Part shown: piece by piece, positions 22,201 to 35,829 of the stretch
Position numbering within the stretch: the stretch's first letter is position 1
Layout of the letters: each line of letters opens with the position of its first letter
Assembly: GCA_029204225.1 (NCBI GenBank)
Contig: CM055107.1
Span: forward strand, 47,102,476 to 47,166,475
Direction: 5' to 3'
Length of the DNA: 64,000 nt
Source of the DNA: Diphasiastrum complanatum
Lineage: Eukaryota > Streptophyta > Lycopodiopsida > Lycopodiales > Lycopodiaceae
Made by a program: the position numbers and the translations under genes
Notes under the pieces: model-generated
Seen by the model: only the letters and a program-made list of their open reading frames with translations
What the model was told of the DNA's origin: nothing
The model's database searches: none

Positions 22201-25200
22201 CTAATATCACGCATCAGTTTTATTAATGTAAAGATGCATGTTATTGCTAAGAAGTAGCTCTTCATGTTCAGTTAAACATTTTTAGAATTTTTTATGCTTC
22301 AGTTTGAAGGCCTATTACTTGGCACATGTAGCCACAAATGAGGCTGATACACTAAACGAGCATCCAACACCCCTTGCTTTTATAAACATGATGGCATGCA
22401 TATTCTTGACTTATTTGAAAGAGCTTTATTTGTGGGACTGCAGGAACCTTTAGAAGGTAGAACTGCTCTCTGAAATTTTAGGAAGAATATTATTCCAAAG
22501 CAACGAAGTGCTTCAGCATTGTAGAAAAGTCTTCGCTTGAAAGCATGATATTGTTTGACATGGTAGAGCTTCTCTAAAGGATTTATGTGAATTCTTCTAG
22601 TCTCAAGAGAATCATGCATACTGTAACACTGAATCCTGTCTTTATATTTGTGCTTAGAGGTGTGCACAGGATGGGATGTGGGGCCGGAAGTTATGGTTAG
22701 ATAATTTGGTAAGTAGTGAGTAGTAGGTTGCAAGCTATACATGCTAAAGTCTCAAGTGCACACCACAGTGTGTGGACAAAAGGTGCACAAAAATGTACGT
22801 GAGCAATCTTTCCAGGTCATTTGAATCTGCCTTTAGGGCTGGGACTGTAAAATCTTTTCCAACCTTGGGAAATTGCAAAATGTAGGAAACAAGTAAAACG
22901 TAGAAAATTGGGAATTCGGTTTCTTAAGCCAACGGTTGTTTAGTCGAAGCATAGTTAGTAAGGTCATGGGTGCTGTCACATTTTTCGTGATTGTAAAAAT
23001 GTAAATATCAATGGTAAATGGCTATGTCACGAGTCTGTGAAGACAATTGTACTTTAGCCTAAGCTAAGATACAATTAAAAGAACTATTAAGTTGAATTTG
23101 TGAAGTAGGTTTACTTGACGATGGCAACACCAACAAGAAGGATAGTAGGCAAAAAGCAATGATTCTCTACGAAAAAGCTGGAAATAAGAACCATCGACTC
23201 CACCTTTCAATCCAACTACAAGCCTTGCTTTGATACCATTGAGACAATTCCCAAGGATCATGTTACGTACCCATAGTGTGGCGCGCCCTGCTGTGGTTTT
23301 TACAACATCAAAATAGACCTTCTGTAGTGCAAGATCCACACTTTTGTTGTTGAAACCTTAGCTTTCAAACCAGGCAGCCTTCTTGGCTATTTATCAGCCA
23401 TTCTTGGATTTTATAGATGCAGCTGCTCACTTTCTTGAGGTTGCTCTACCTCAAGTTCTGCGAGCCAAGTTAAGGCTCATCATTTGGTGCTTTATCGACT
23501 GCACACAGTTTAATTTTCTTGAGAAATTTGCCAATTTCTCCAAGAAATCAGAAAAATGGCAAGCTTTCTCCTTCTTGCACCGAACTAAACCTTGTAAGCT
23601 GGCTTTTGCTTGCAAATTTCTCCTTCCAGATTCCCACACAACCTAACACCCTGAATCCATCGCACCAACGATGATGCTAGTGGCAACACAGGCTCTGATA
23701 CCAAGTCACAAAATCGACAACGAAATCGACAGTTCACTATGGATTAACCGAATCACAGAAAGGAAACCACGAGGGCAACACTCCACACAAGCATCATATC
23801 AACTGTATAAAAGCAAATCCATGGTTACAAGCTAGGGTTTTGATTAGGTACTAGCCCTTCAGTCTAGTAGTCTATAGAGAGAGAGAGGAACTATAAGAAG
23901 ATTAGAAGGTACGAACTGGAGGAGAGCGACCTAGAAAGTATGCCATTGGAAGTGCGACTGAACATTTCTAAGAACTTTTGCTCCAATAAAGAACGAAAGG
24001 TAATGACAAGATATCTCTGTAGAAGCCTCATTGCTTCTTTGATATATGTCATGTTCTGTCACAGCTGGGACATAGCTGTGGCAATTGGCAAGCTCAGCCA
24101 GTCCTTGGTAATCCCGGGGATAGAGCATTGGAGGGCAGCTAAACGAGTGTTAAGATACTTAAAGCGCACATCAAATTATGGACTGACATACCACGGTGAC
24201 ACTGCAAGCATTATTGGATATGCTGATTTAGACTTGGGGGGCAGGGGAGGTCATGGACAGGAAGTCCATGTGGCTATGTTTATCTCATGGGAGGGGGTGT
24301 AGTGAGATGGTCCAGCAAAAAGCAGAAGTCATCTTCAAAGTTGGGAGTTCGTGGGAGTGTGTGGGGGCATCAGAGGAGCATGTTCGGATAACAAACATGG
24401 GAAGAGAAATAGGGATGGATCTAACAGGCCTGCGACTCTACTCTCACAATCACGGGTGCATATTTCTTGGCAAGAATGGTGGGTTCCATAAAAATAGGGC
24501 TGCAGACCACTTTGTCGACAATTTAGTTTAAAGTGAGAAGGTTAATTTGCTGTACTGCCTGATTGAAAAAGAGATGCTGACTGATCTGCTTACAAAGGAG
24601 CTTACAAAAAAAAAGTTCAGCTACTTGAGACATAGGATGGAGTAGAAACATATCAGAGCATTTAAAGTTTTAATTGTGGGGAGGGAGTTGTAGGGAACAA
24701 TCAAAACTTAGGACTGGGAAGTTAAACTGGGATTGGGAAGTTAAACTGACGGCCGTTCAGTCGAGGAGGCATACCCAAATTTTGATTATCTTGGCACGTT
24801 CTGCCAAAACAAAATATATGTACTAACTTTTTGATAATGAGGATATGATTTTTGCCTTGGTGTTTTATCTGTTGTTTTTCCAGTCAGAAGCTGTGTGAAT
24901 TGCTTTCTCTTGCACTCTGAATGTTGCCATTGTTCTGGACTACAAGCATCAAAGTGTCTATCACAAAAACCTTTAAGATCTGGAAGGCTTCAATTCTTCT
25001 TCACATGAGACTAAGGATCGTGTTTCGTCATAGAGATATTATAATCATATTGCAGCCTCCTAAACTTTGAATCATGAAGGATTAGGGTATAGACATGAAG
25101 CTTTATTCATAAAATGTCTGCAGTGGTTGAGGGTCATCATGGGCTCTTTTTGTTTTTAATTGCAGGTATGTGCCAATCAGACCGTGCATTGTTCCTCGGC

Positions 25201-26123
25201 CTCCTGGAGTTCAGAACGTTGCGATTGAGCACATACCAAGATGGCCAGAAAGATTGTCTAGTCCACCAGAACGATTAAAATTTATATCTGGCGGCAATGG
25301 CGGTGCCTTTAGAACAGACACGACCCTTTGGAAGCAGCGTGTGAACTACTATAGAAGCTTGGTGCCTACACTTGGATCTAACAAAATACGAAATGTTATG
25401 GATATGAACACTTTGTATGGAGGTTTCGCTGCAGCACTGCTAAACGATCCTGTATGGGTGATGAATGTGGTTTCTTCCTACGCGGTCAATTCCCTGGGTG
25501 TGGTATATGATCGGGGCTTGATAGGCACCGTACATGATTGGTAAGCATCTTACTATCCTTTGTTGGACTGTTAGTATAAGGTACACCAGTATAATATTGC
25601 AAGACGAGCTTTTGTGATGTCCTAGTTCCAACAAATTTGCCAAACAGAATGATTGAAAATCAGCTCTCAATTAGTTGTCCTTTGATTGCTTCCAGGTGCG
25701 AAGCATTCTCCACTTATCCAAGGACGTATGACCTTCTTCATGCCGACGGTTTATTTGATGCCGAAAGTCACAGGTATGCAGTGCTCTCTTTTAGCCATAC
25801 TCGAAATATTTCATGCCTAGAGTGCAAGATCTGCTTTCATGATAATTTAGAATGATTTCTTTATCTCGTTTGCTTGCTATGACAGGTGCGAAATGAAGTT
25901 TGTTATGTTGGAAATAGATCGTATTCTGAGGCCCACAGGGTATGCCATAATTCGAGACACTGCAAATTTTCTAGACAAAGCCCAGGTGGTCGGCGAAGCA
26001 ATGAGGTGGAACTGCCACCGCAACGAGACCGAAAACGGTTCGGAGGACTCCAAGGCTTTACTAGTCTGCCAGAAGTCATTCTGGAATTCACCACAAATGG
26101 AGGACAGGGATGTTGACCAATAG
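19231..26123 (+). CDS. Probable methyltransferase, PMT20/PMT21-like (DUF248), intact, eight coding exons
   Basis: Exons: 19231-19506, 19778-19926, 20294-20489, 21294-21504, 21863-22160, 25166-25540, 25696-25773 and 25886-26123, all with GT-AG introns and consistent phases, giving 606 residues. The ATG at 19231 follows an acceptor directly and begins the family's usual short cytosolic tail. Residues 19-40 are a hydrophobic anchor (type II, Golgi expected). Then come [32 protein letters not shown], the SAM-binding loop DTGCGVASWG (about 202-212), [28 protein letters not shown] (264-274), [11 protein letters not shown], and in the second half [17 protein letters not shown] (from 452), [16 protein letters not shown] and [14 protein letters not shown] proteins (for example QUA2/TSD2) are needed for pectin homogalacturonan and are presumed to methylate it with S-adenosylmethionine; this member's substrate is not known from sequence. 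No frame damage is seen despite a 3-kb intron 5 containing transposon debris. Confidence 0.93.
23690..24720. mobile_element. Retroelement debris inside PMT intron 5
   Basis: Two pieces. 'ggctctgataccaa' at 23691-23704 is the reverse complement of an initiator-Met-tRNA primer-binding site, implying a minus-strand element whose LTR lies to its right. From about 23940 to 24660 a plus-strand copia fragment follows: KLSQSL...[25 protein letters not shown] and YADLDLGG (RNase H region), then a degraded tail ending [20 protein letters not shown] purine tract 'ggggagggag' at about 24678 and the start of a likely LTR (two copies of 'tgggaagttaaactg') come after. The insertion lies between the donor at 22161 and the acceptor at 25165, so splicing can remove it. 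Confidence 0.7.
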
Positions 26124-28510
26124 ACATAAACACTTAACTCGCAATGGCATGTCTCTCTTTTTTAGTAATGCGTCTTCAATCCCCAAAACTTTAGAAATAG
26201 TTTTGAGCAATCTGTCACAAATCAGGCATTTAGATTCCTTTTTCATATGTTTCCAAATCCCATCTTTTGAACGGATCGAATCCCAAGTCGTACACGGCAC
26301 TGGTATTCTTTCAAACGCCGTAAATACGTAGGTAGGTGATGAGCCCTGCGATTTTGAATTTGTTAACGCAACTTTTCTTGATGGTTGACAGCGTTGAAAT
26401 TGGAGTCTGGACAGGCAGTCTTGCCTTCGACATTTACAGTTTGTATGATTGGTGGATTTTGTATTCACTTAGCTTCAAACAATTTCTCATTCTAGTTCTC
26501 CTCTTTTTATATCTAGCCATGGCCAAATCTTTTTAATGTTCTGATGTGCACTTCATGTCGCATGAAGTCATTCCTTCATTTTGTTCAACAAGTGGCAATA
26601 TTTGGAATAAACCTTTGCTAAATGATTCCATAAAGCCATCTATCTTCAAGGATCACCAAGTCGAATTGCACATTTTTCAATTGCTCCTAGTGATGTAGTT
26701 TCAAATTGATCAAGAGATGTGAATACTTTCTTAGAGTTACGGATTGGCCAAAACCGGTAGTGTTGTTTCTCCTGCCTTGCTTGCAAGTTTTCATTTCTCT
26801 ATTGATGGGGGACTACTTTTAGAAGTCATGATTGAAGCTGGCAATGTAGCTTGTAGTTGATTTTCAAATCAATCAATGCTTGTTGCATTTGTTGAAACAA
26901 CAATGCATATTGTGGAGCATCCTCAGGAGTTTGTGATTCAGCCATGGTCATTGATATAGCTACCTAGCGATGACAAAAATGCCAACATAAGGATATAGTC
27001 AATTTGAAAAACTAGTTGTCATAGATCGTTATTAAGTATTAGTAATGGTATATTGTGTTATTAAGCTTATTGAAAACCAAAAATCATTGAAATTTGACAA
27101 CAAGCAAAGATTTAAAAAAAAAAACAACCATTAGTTAAATGATATTTGACTATTGCCATTGACTTTATTTATAGTACATAGTACAACATTAGTAATATCA
27201 TTTCAACATTCAACAAAAATGGCTATTTGTCTATAAATAGTTATAGTTTGATAAATATAACTAATAAAAAAAAAATTGATGCTTTTTCTTCTTTTGTCAC
27301 CATGAAGCCATATGACATGCATGCCAATTTTGTTAGGAGAACAAGAATAGTTTCTCTAGGTCACATCTGGTAAGGGTTAGTTAAATTTAGCCAATACTAT
27401 CAATGTCGGACCCAATAACAAAGAAATGAGCTACTTCCTACTAGTATTGCAATATGGGCACACTCTAAATCACTTGTAACCATATTTCATAGCTCAAGTA
27501 CATCCTTCAACAAATGCTCAAAGATAGTATCAATGATTATGAAGGCTCATAATGTCGGGTTAAGGAGTATATGTGATGCATGAAACAAAGATCTTCATTT
27601 TTTAGTTTTATTGCAAAAAATGACCTTTTTTATATGTAGTGATGGTGCAAGCTAGTGTTCAACCTAAACATCAAAATGACAACTTTCACTAGGACAATAT
27701 GAGGCCAAAGAGATGTTGCAAATGTTGCTACAACAACATATGTGATAAAATGACTTCCATGAAGCGAAAATTTATGGCAAAACATCACTTTTTTAAACTA
27801 CAAACTCATCTATTGATACTTTTGACTACATTCACCTATGTAGATCATGGTTGTTGTGAATTGCTAATACAAGTAGTGATCTGGTCTTCAAAAGATAACC
27901 GAAAAGTCACAATACTCTTAGTACAAGTTTGGAGCAAAAAAACTACACCCATAGCTCACATCTCCATGTGAGAAAGCGACCCTCCCACAAGGAAGTAAGC
28001 CGAACCACATAGTAGATTCTAACTCTCAACTAGAACAAGAGGAAATCAATGATAACCATAACCATAATTATATGCCTTAGGGTGCCCTATATATACTTAC
28101 AAAGTGAGAACTTATCCCCTACCTTGTACTTTTTGTATTCCTACAACCCTCAGCATATTCCAAGTTCCTCCACTCTAAGTTAACCCCATCTTTCATTATT
28201 CAAAGTCATTCTTGGATCCAATATCTTGTTACAACTTAAAATTGACTAACAGAGTCCATAAGGCCCCTAAAATTCAATTGAAGTTCTCTAACCTATAGTT
28301 AGAGTTGGTCAACTGGCTCAATCAAGGACATAAAACATGGCATCTAAGTAAAATGTTGAGATTGAAAGCAATGACTCTAAATATTTGGACATTCTATTCA
28401 AGGTGTTTGGTTCCAAATCAAAAAATCCTTTAGGGCCAAAAATGCAACATCAAACGATTTGCATGGAGCAATAGAAGCAAGGGGATTTCACCCTAGTGCC
28501 AAATTAGTAC
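26124..28510. other. PMT 3' flank, then AT-rich sequence without recognisable genes
   Basis: The first few hundred bases probably hold the PMT 3' UTR. From 26600 on there are scattered AT-rich runs and no frame with domain-like composition; a 90-codon frame at 27699 has no recognisable content. Nothing further can be supported. Confidence 0.4.
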
Positions 28511-28514
28511 AATA

Positions 28515-28915
28515 ACCAATTTCCACTATAGATGAAGATAAAGGAAAGGAGGAAAGTGATTCATACACCTTGATGACAAAAAATTTTAATCCAAATAAAT
28601 ATGATTGGTATGCTAACTCGAGAGATTTGTCACACTTGAAATTACATAGAGAATGTTTTTCATCCTATGTGAATAAAGATGTCAACTGTAGGTCAGTGCT
28701 ACGAGATAACAACACATAGGATATCAAAGAACATGTATGCATGACAATCCAACTTGATCATGGTGAGGAAGGTGTATTTCATAAAGCACTTTACATTTTG
28801 AGTTTGGTGAAGGATGAATTATCAATGTCACATATTTTTTATAATGATATGAAAGTGGAATTCTACAAGGATAGATTCTTATCAAAGGCATATAGAAAAA
28901 GTCTGATGTAATAGT
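28515..28915 (+). pseudogene. Ty1/copia protease-region fragment
   Basis: The plus frame reads SDSYTLMTKNFNPNKYDWYA, then VLRDNNT, one stop, DIKEHVCMTIQLDHGEEGVF, HKALYILSLVKDELSMSHIF and MKVEFYKDRF. The last segments match the region between copia protease and integrase ('HKALYVPSLxKNLLSVSQ', 'VEFxKDxC'). The D-S/T-G catalytic site itself is not visible. It is short and interrupted. Confidence 0.6.
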
Positions 28916-29568
28916 AGGCCCGAATAAGGGTAAATGAAATACTCTACAATTGTGAAAAATGCTTCATCTAGGCCAAATATTGTTGTACATATGTAAACCC
29001 ACACATATGGAGCCTATTTCCACGTGTGAAGAGTAGGCATAGACAGGCTCATGCATAATATCAAGAACCATGTAGATAAAACAACAAGTCTTGTAATTTC
29101 TGGCTTTTTCAAGATGGTGCAATTTCATTGGAAACGGATGAGGCACTATGTGAGGCAAACATCCAAGTACAATAACAACCTTGACAAATTTTATAGCAAC
29201 ATGGATCCTAATCAATCCTAAAAGTGATGGAGAATGCACCAATCAATGATCTAGATCCAAACTAGAAACTAGAATCAAGACTAGTTATGAAAACTAGCTT
29301 ATCTTGACATTTAGCTCCACTTTAGGCAGATAGATTTGATGAAATTATTGAGGTAAAAGTACAGCAAGATTTCTTGAACTATAATCCAATTTAGTATCTT
29401 CCAATAAATGCCACAAATGCATAAGAACACTCAAAGATCAATGCTACAACTCGCCACTCAAAGACAATGTTGAAGGAAGTGCAAAAACTTGATTTTTCAT
29501 CATCAAATTTTACTCTTCAATTGTATGTTACCTAACATCAAAGTCAGTACCCTAAAATAGGTCATCAA
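28916..29568. other. No gene seen
   Basis: Flank of the copia insertion. The last five bases, ATCAA (29564-29568), are the left copy of its target duplication. Confidence 0.5.
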
Positions 29569-30296
29569 TGTTGATTTTCACACGTGTGGACTGTCCACTA
29601 CATGTACTTGTGATCTCCTAAGGTGTGTAGATGCACCAAGATCAAGACTAGATTGAGATTCAAGATCAATCTTGAATCCTATGGCAAAAACACACTACTA
29701 CATGCATTCAATCACTTCCAACTCTCACTCACACGTGTGGGAAGTATTCAAAAAATAATCTAAGTAAAAACAAGCTGCTCTCCTCGGGTAGAGAGAGAAA
29801 ATGCATCAAGAGCTCTCGGGTAGAGAGAGATAGCTAGAAATCCAAAAACTCACAAAATCCATGAAATCACCAAATCAATTGATTTCAAAATGAGGAGTAC
29901 AATGATACTAGTAGGTCCACGAGCTACCACTATGCTTAACTATGATTGGACCACATTTTTTCACCTCTTGATCCTATTGGATCATTGATCTATGCACCTC
30001 TTAATTCTATTGGACTATATTCAAGCACACCTCAATTTCCTATTGGACCTCACAAGGTTCCACCTCTATATCCTATTGGACTTCATCAAACAAAAACTTT
30101 ACACTTGTTTACACTCTAATTAGAAAGTGTTTAGCCTCTTACTCTATTTTGGCTCAATAGTGGCATTACAAGTGGAAATGCATAATTTGCCATCTATGCC
30201 AAATTTATTCCTATCAACATCCTACACCTAGATGCTTGATGTAAAAAACATAAGACCCCTATATCTAACATAGATAATCTTTTTCAATTCTTCACA
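29569..30296 (-). repeat. 3' LTR of copia-1
   Basis: 728 bp. It differs from the 5' LTR by two substitutions that I can see ('ttttttcacc' against 'ttttgtcacc'; 'ttagaaagtg' against 'ttagcaagtg') and lacks nine bases present near 35575. This is near-identity, so the insertion is recent. Confidence 0.95.
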
Positions 30297-30314
30297 CTCC
30301 TCCTAAAAAATTAT

Positions 30315-33300
30315 CTATGAAGATTTGAGAATTGATCTTGATATAACTCCAAGATTAGATCTATGCTTGATGAAAGCACTTTTGCTCAAAGGCTTGGTGA
30401 GTAGATCGGCAATACAAGAGGACGAGTTGACATGCTCCAAATAGATTTCTCCTCCAATAAGGTTTTCTCTCACAAAATGGTGTGCCACTTCTATGTTCTT
30501 GCTTCTTGCATGAAATATGGGATTATTGGCAAGAGCTTGGGCCGAGATGTTATCACACTTGATCATTGGTAGATCATCCTCCTTGATGCACTTTAGTTCC
30601 ACTAATAACCTCTTGATTCAAAGCACTTCTTTGGTAGTTGTAGTGAGTGCTTTGTACTCGGCCTCACATGAAGAGAGAGATATAGTATCTTGCTTTTTGG
30701 AAAGCCAAGATATTAGATTGCCTCCAAGAAAGATAGTGTATGCACTAATAAACTTTCGATCCATTTTGTCACTTGCAAAGTCCGAATCCGAGTAGCCAAT
30801 AATGGATAGATCTTCACTTTTATAGAGTAGACCATAATCACAAGATGAAGATACATATCTTAAAATCCTCTTGGCCATCTTCCAATGATGGATCTTAGGT
30901 TCTTGCATAAATTGACTCAATTTGTGCACACAAAAACTAAGATCGGGCCTAGTAATGGTAAGCCAAATCAAGGAGCCTACAAGACTCCTAAAAAGTGTGA
31001 TGTCCTCAAAGGATCTTTCATCACCTTTATTAGGATCTTTTACAATTTGCTCCATTGGAGTATCTATGCTCTTAGAATTTTCCATATAGAATTTTTTCAA
31101 CATAGAGTGAGCATATCTAGATTGGCATATAAAGACATGATTTTCATAAAAATCAATTTCTAGGCCTAGGATGTAATGTATCTCTCCTAGATCTTGCATT
31201 TTAAACTCACATCCAAGTGCTAGCTTGGTTTCATCAACTAGCTTGATACAACTTCCACAAAGAATAATGTCATCAACATAAATTAGAAGAATGACAATAT
31301 TGCTATCAACAAACTTTAGATACATGGAAGGATCATAGTCACTAAGAGTAAATCCTAGTGAGATAAGGAAAGAGTTAAGTCTTGAATACCATGATCTTGG
31401 TGCTTGCTTGAGTCCATAAAGACTTTTGAAGAGCAAGCACACTTTGGACTCATCCTTGATGAATCCTTGAGGTTGTTCCATATAGATCTCCTCCTCAAGA
31501 TAATCATTTAGAAAAGCATTGGATACATCTAATTGGAACACCTTCCACTTGAAAAAACAAGCAAGAGAAATAAGAATTCTTATTGTCACCATCTTTGCAA
31601 CGAGTGCAAAGGTCTCCTCATAATCAAGACCATGGATTTGAGCAAATCCTTCGGCACATAATCTTGCTTTATGCTTGTTGATGGTGCCATCATGATTGAA
31701 CTTGATCCGAAATACCCACTTGCAACCAATCACATGCTTGTTGGAAGGAGGATCCACAAGCTCCCAAGTATTGTTGGTGATCAATGCATCATAGTCTTGC
31801 TTCATGGCATCATACCACTCCTTGGTATTGAGTGCCTCTTGTACATTCTTTGGCTCTTCATGAGAGACATAAAAAACATAATTAGTGGAATCAAGATCCA
31901 CTTGTTTGCCTTTGTCAACATATGAGAGCCTCTTAGGCTCGGATCTATCTCTCATGGATCTTCTTGGTGAAAAAATCCGAGGAGAGTCTTCTTCAAATCT
32001 CGACCCCATCACATCATGATTGTCTTCAAAATCAATAATTGATGATGCATCCATAGATTTCTTGATCTCGGCCTCTTCAAATGATGAGTGTTGATCTTCA
32101 TGAAAGACAACATCTCTACTTTCAATAACTTGAGAAGTAGAGAGTATAAAGACTCTATAGGCCTTCTTGGTGGATGAGTATCCAACCATGATCCCTTTGC
32201 ATGCACTAGGATCTTCCTTCTTCCTTGTTTCCAAGGGAATATGGACAAAGCATAAGCATCCAAAAACTCTAAGGTGATCGACCTTAGGCTTCTTCAAAAA
32301 TAAGATTTCATATGGTGACTTTCCTCCAAGAGCTATATGTGGGAGCCTATTGCAAAGATAATTTGCACAATTAATGGCTTCTCCCCAAAAATCTTTGGGC
32401 AAAGATGCCTCAATTCTCATAGATTTTGCACATTCACATAGAGATCTATTCTTTCTCTCGGCCACTCCATTTTGAGATGGAGAGTAGGCACAAGAAAACT
32501 CTCTTTTAATGCCTTCAAGCTCACAAAAGTCTTGAAATTTATTGGAGATATATTCACCACCTCCATCACTTCTAAGAGCTTTAATCTTGAATGAGAATTG
32601 CTTCTCTACATAAGCTTTGAAAATAAGGAAATGATCAAACACCATAGATTTTGAAGCAAGAAGATATATCCAAGTGAATCTTGTGTAATTATCAATGAAA
32701 GTAACAAAACAAGTGGCTCCTCCCTTGCTTGTAGTTGATGAGAAATGCACATCCGAGTGGATTAACTCCAAAGGATGCTTGCTTTTGATAGAAGATCTTG
32801 TAAATGGCTTTTTGTGAGATTTAGCAATAGCACAAGCCTCACAAGGCTTGATCTTCTTGGAGAATGACTTTGGCAAGCCAATAGCTTTGAATTCTTTGAT
32901 CATAGAGAGCATGGATTTGTAGTTGGGATGTCCCAACCTCCTATGCCATAATTCCTCCATAGAGGGCTTGTTCACAAGAACAACATTACAAGCATTCACA
33001 TACTCATTTGGATCTAGTTTATAGATGCCACCAAATCTAGATCCTAATGCAAGTATCTCATCATTCTTCTTGATAGTGCAAGTATCAACATTGAATTTTA
33101 CATCAAGGCCATTATCAAGCAATTGGCCAACACTAATAAGATTCTTGGTAAGCTTAGGTACATAAAGAACTCTAGAGAGAGAAAGAACTTTAGAGGATGC
33201 AACCTTCAAGGGAATGTTCCTTATGCCTTCAATAGGACATTCAAAATCATTTGCAGTGTATATTGATTTCTTCACTCCATCATAAGGTGCAATAGAAGAG

Positions 33301-34304
33301 AAAGAGTCCTTGGAGCTACACATGTGTGAAGAGGCTCCACTATCAATATACCATAGGCCGTCCTTCTTGAAAGGAGTAGATGAGAAACTAGAGACCATAA
33401 GAGATCCCTCTCCATCACTTGCAATAGTGTCTTCCTTCTCATTGGTAATATTGGCTTGCTTGAGTTGATTCTTCTTTTTGAAGCAATTGGTGGCATAATG
33501 ACCTTTCTTGCCACAATAAAAGCACTTGATCTTCTTCTTCTTCTTGAGCTTGGATGATGAAGCATTAGAGGAATCATCTTCCTCCTCATCTTTGTCTTTG
33601 GATTTGACTTTGTCCTTTCTTGAGGATTGTTGATGTTGGTTCTTGCTCCTCTCTTTGTGCTTATCCTTGGCAAAGAGAGCTTTGCCATCATTATGAGTGA
33701 GAGAAAGCTTGTCCATCCTCAAGAGCTTATACTCTTGTCTTGATTCTTCTGAAATTAGCACACTTTGGAGAGCCTCCAAACTTGGTAGCTCCTCCTTAAT
33801 GGCATAGGATTGGACAAGATTATCAAATTCACTTCTCAAGCCATTGAGAATGACTTGAACTAGCTCATTTTGATTGATGGAATCACCAATACAAGCAAGC
33901 TCTCTATGAATATCTTTTACTCTCAAAACATAACTAGATGCACTCTCATCACTCTTTTGGCTACTTTGAAAGATTTGATTCCTAAGAGTGAGAAGCCTAG
34001 AGGTATTCTTAGCCTCATAGATAGTCTTGAGACAATCCCAAGCTTCTTTGGCTATTGTACAAGTACCTATCTCCCTCAATATCTCATTAGAAACATTCAT
34101 CTTAATGTAGTGGAGAGCCATCCTAGATCTCTTTTTGTATTTTTGAACCTCTTGAAGAACTTGTGGTTCTTCTTCAAGGCCAAGAACTATGTCCATCACG
34201 TCTTGAAGGATCAAGATGGACTCCATCCTCATTTTCCAAATTGAATAATTTGAAGTGGTCAATCTTTCACTTGGTTCCAACAAGGATGAACCCATTGAAG
34301 ACAT
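30315..34304 (-). CDS. copia-1 gag-pol polyprotein, one in-frame stop
   Basis: The first ATG is at 34304 (MSSMGSSLLEPSERLTTSNY). Order along the protein: gag with a CCHC knuckle CFYCGKKGHYATNC (about 33527-33486), protease WYIDSGASSHMC (about 33352), integrase zinc site HRRLGH...C.AC (about 32945-32830) and core with LIHSDVHF, DGGGEY and NGVAERKNR (about 32775-32450), reverse transcriptase with FQLDVSNAFL and YVDDIIL (about 31535-31270), and RNase H with SDSDFA. A TGA at about 30618-30620 interrupts EVL/IKRLL, and the frame then runs on to 30315 through HARSKNIEVAHHFV and IADLLTKPL. No other damage was seen, so the element is nearly intact. Retroviral-type protease, integrase and reverse transcriptase would make and insert a DNA copy of its RNA. 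Confidence 0.92.
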
Positions 34305-35060
34305 TTGAAGTGAAGAAAACTCAGATGATGAACAATAAATGCTATTACACACTTTCAATAGGATCCAATAATTGAGTACTATCTCCTCCTATGAAAGATC
34401 TTACAACAATTTGTGAATTGATTCTCACTAGCTACACAAATCTCTCTAAAACAAGATCTATTTCACATCAAATGATGGAGTATAGGCAAAGTTAGGATCC
34501 AACACTCTTAGCACATGTGAAATACACTAAGAAACCAAATTTGACTCAAATACAATGATATTGCATGAAACAAAATGGCTAAGATCTCAAAACAGTGCCT
34601 AGATCACATATAGATGAGATTGGCAAGCATACAACTGTGATTTTGGATCAACCAAGCAATCTATTGACCAAACCAAATGTGTCCACCCAGGTCTAGGTGC
34701 CCTACCTAACCCTCTTCAAAAGCTTATAACTTTTGATTGGCTCAACCAAATGGAATGAAACTGATTGCAACAAAAACTAGACAAAAATAGCTTCAAAACA
34801 AGCTATCAAGCAAGATAAATGGACCAAACATGAGAGAGAACTTCCAAACTGAAATTGGATGTTCCTCACATGTGTCTGAGCACCTGATTCCGTACAGTAC
34901 CAGGTCAGACCCAATCAATGTCCTTTTGATCTCTTTTGATCCAAGATTGAACAAGATAGCTAGGAAAATGGGCCTTGACAATTTCTAGCCCAAGATTGAT
35001 GAAAATTTTTCACTTAGATGGATCAAAATGCATGGTAACCTTAGGTAGGCTCTGATACCA

Positions 35061-35797
35061 TGTTGATTTTCACACGTGTGGACTGTCCACTACATGTACT
35101 TGTGATCTCCTAAGGTGTGTAGATGCACCAAGATCAAGACTAGATTGAGATTCAAGATCAATCTTGAATCCTATGGCAAAAACACACTACTACATGCATT
35201 CAATCACTTCCAACTCTCACTCACACGTGTGGGAAGTATTCAAAAAATAATCTAAGTAAAAACAAGCTGCTCTCCTCGGGTAGAGAGAGAAAATGCATCA
35301 AGAGCTCTCGGGTAGAGAGAGATAGCTAGAAATCCAAAAACTCACAAAATCCATGAAATCACCAAATCAATTGATTTCAAAATGAGGAGTACAATGATAC
35401 TAGTAGGTCCACGAGCTACCACTATGCTTAACTATGATTGGACCACATTTTGTCACCTCTTGATCCTATTGGATCATTGATCTATGCACCTCTTAATTCT
35501 ATTGGACTATATTCAAGCACACCTCAATTTCCTATTGGACCTCACAAGGTTCCACCTCTATATCCTATTGGACCTCTTGGAATTCATCAAACAAAAACTT
35601 TACACTTGTTTACACTCTAATTAGCAAGTGTTTAGCCTCTTACTCTATTTTGGCTCAATAGTGGCATTACAAGTGGAAATGCATAATTTGCCATCTATGC
35701 CAAATTTATTCCTATCAACATCCTACACCTAGATGCTTGATGTAAAAAACATAAGACCCCTATATCTAACATAGATAATCTTTTTCAATTCTTCACA
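35061..35797 (-). repeat. 5' LTR of copia-1
   Basis: 737 bp, pair of 29569-30296, followed on its right by the target duplication ATCAA. It contains CACACGTGTG boxes at both ends of its first 170 bp ('cacacgtgtgga', 'cacacgtgtggg'). Confidence 0.95.
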
Positions 35798-35829
35798 ATC
35801 AAGCCTAGAATTAATTTCATGATCTCGAG

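Larger units (their letters stand above)
29569..35797 (-). mobile_element. Full-length Ty1/copia retrotransposon, young insertion (copia-1)
   Basis: LTRs lie at 29569-30296 and 35061-35797, starting TGTTGATTTT and ending TTCACA on the plus strand. ATCAA flanks the element on both sides (29564-29568 and 35798-35802), a 5-bp target duplication. The primer-binding site for initiator Met-tRNA (TGGTATCAGAGCC on the minus strand) abuts the right-hand 5' LTR at 35060-35048. The purine tract AGGAGGAG abuts the 3' LTR at 30297-30304. One long gag-pol frame fills the interior. Confidence 0.95.

Noticed and set aside
27699-27971. Cys-rich 90-codon frame as a zinc-finger gene
   Set aside because: The cysteines do not match a known spacing, the rest is low in information, and no splice or promoter context supports it.
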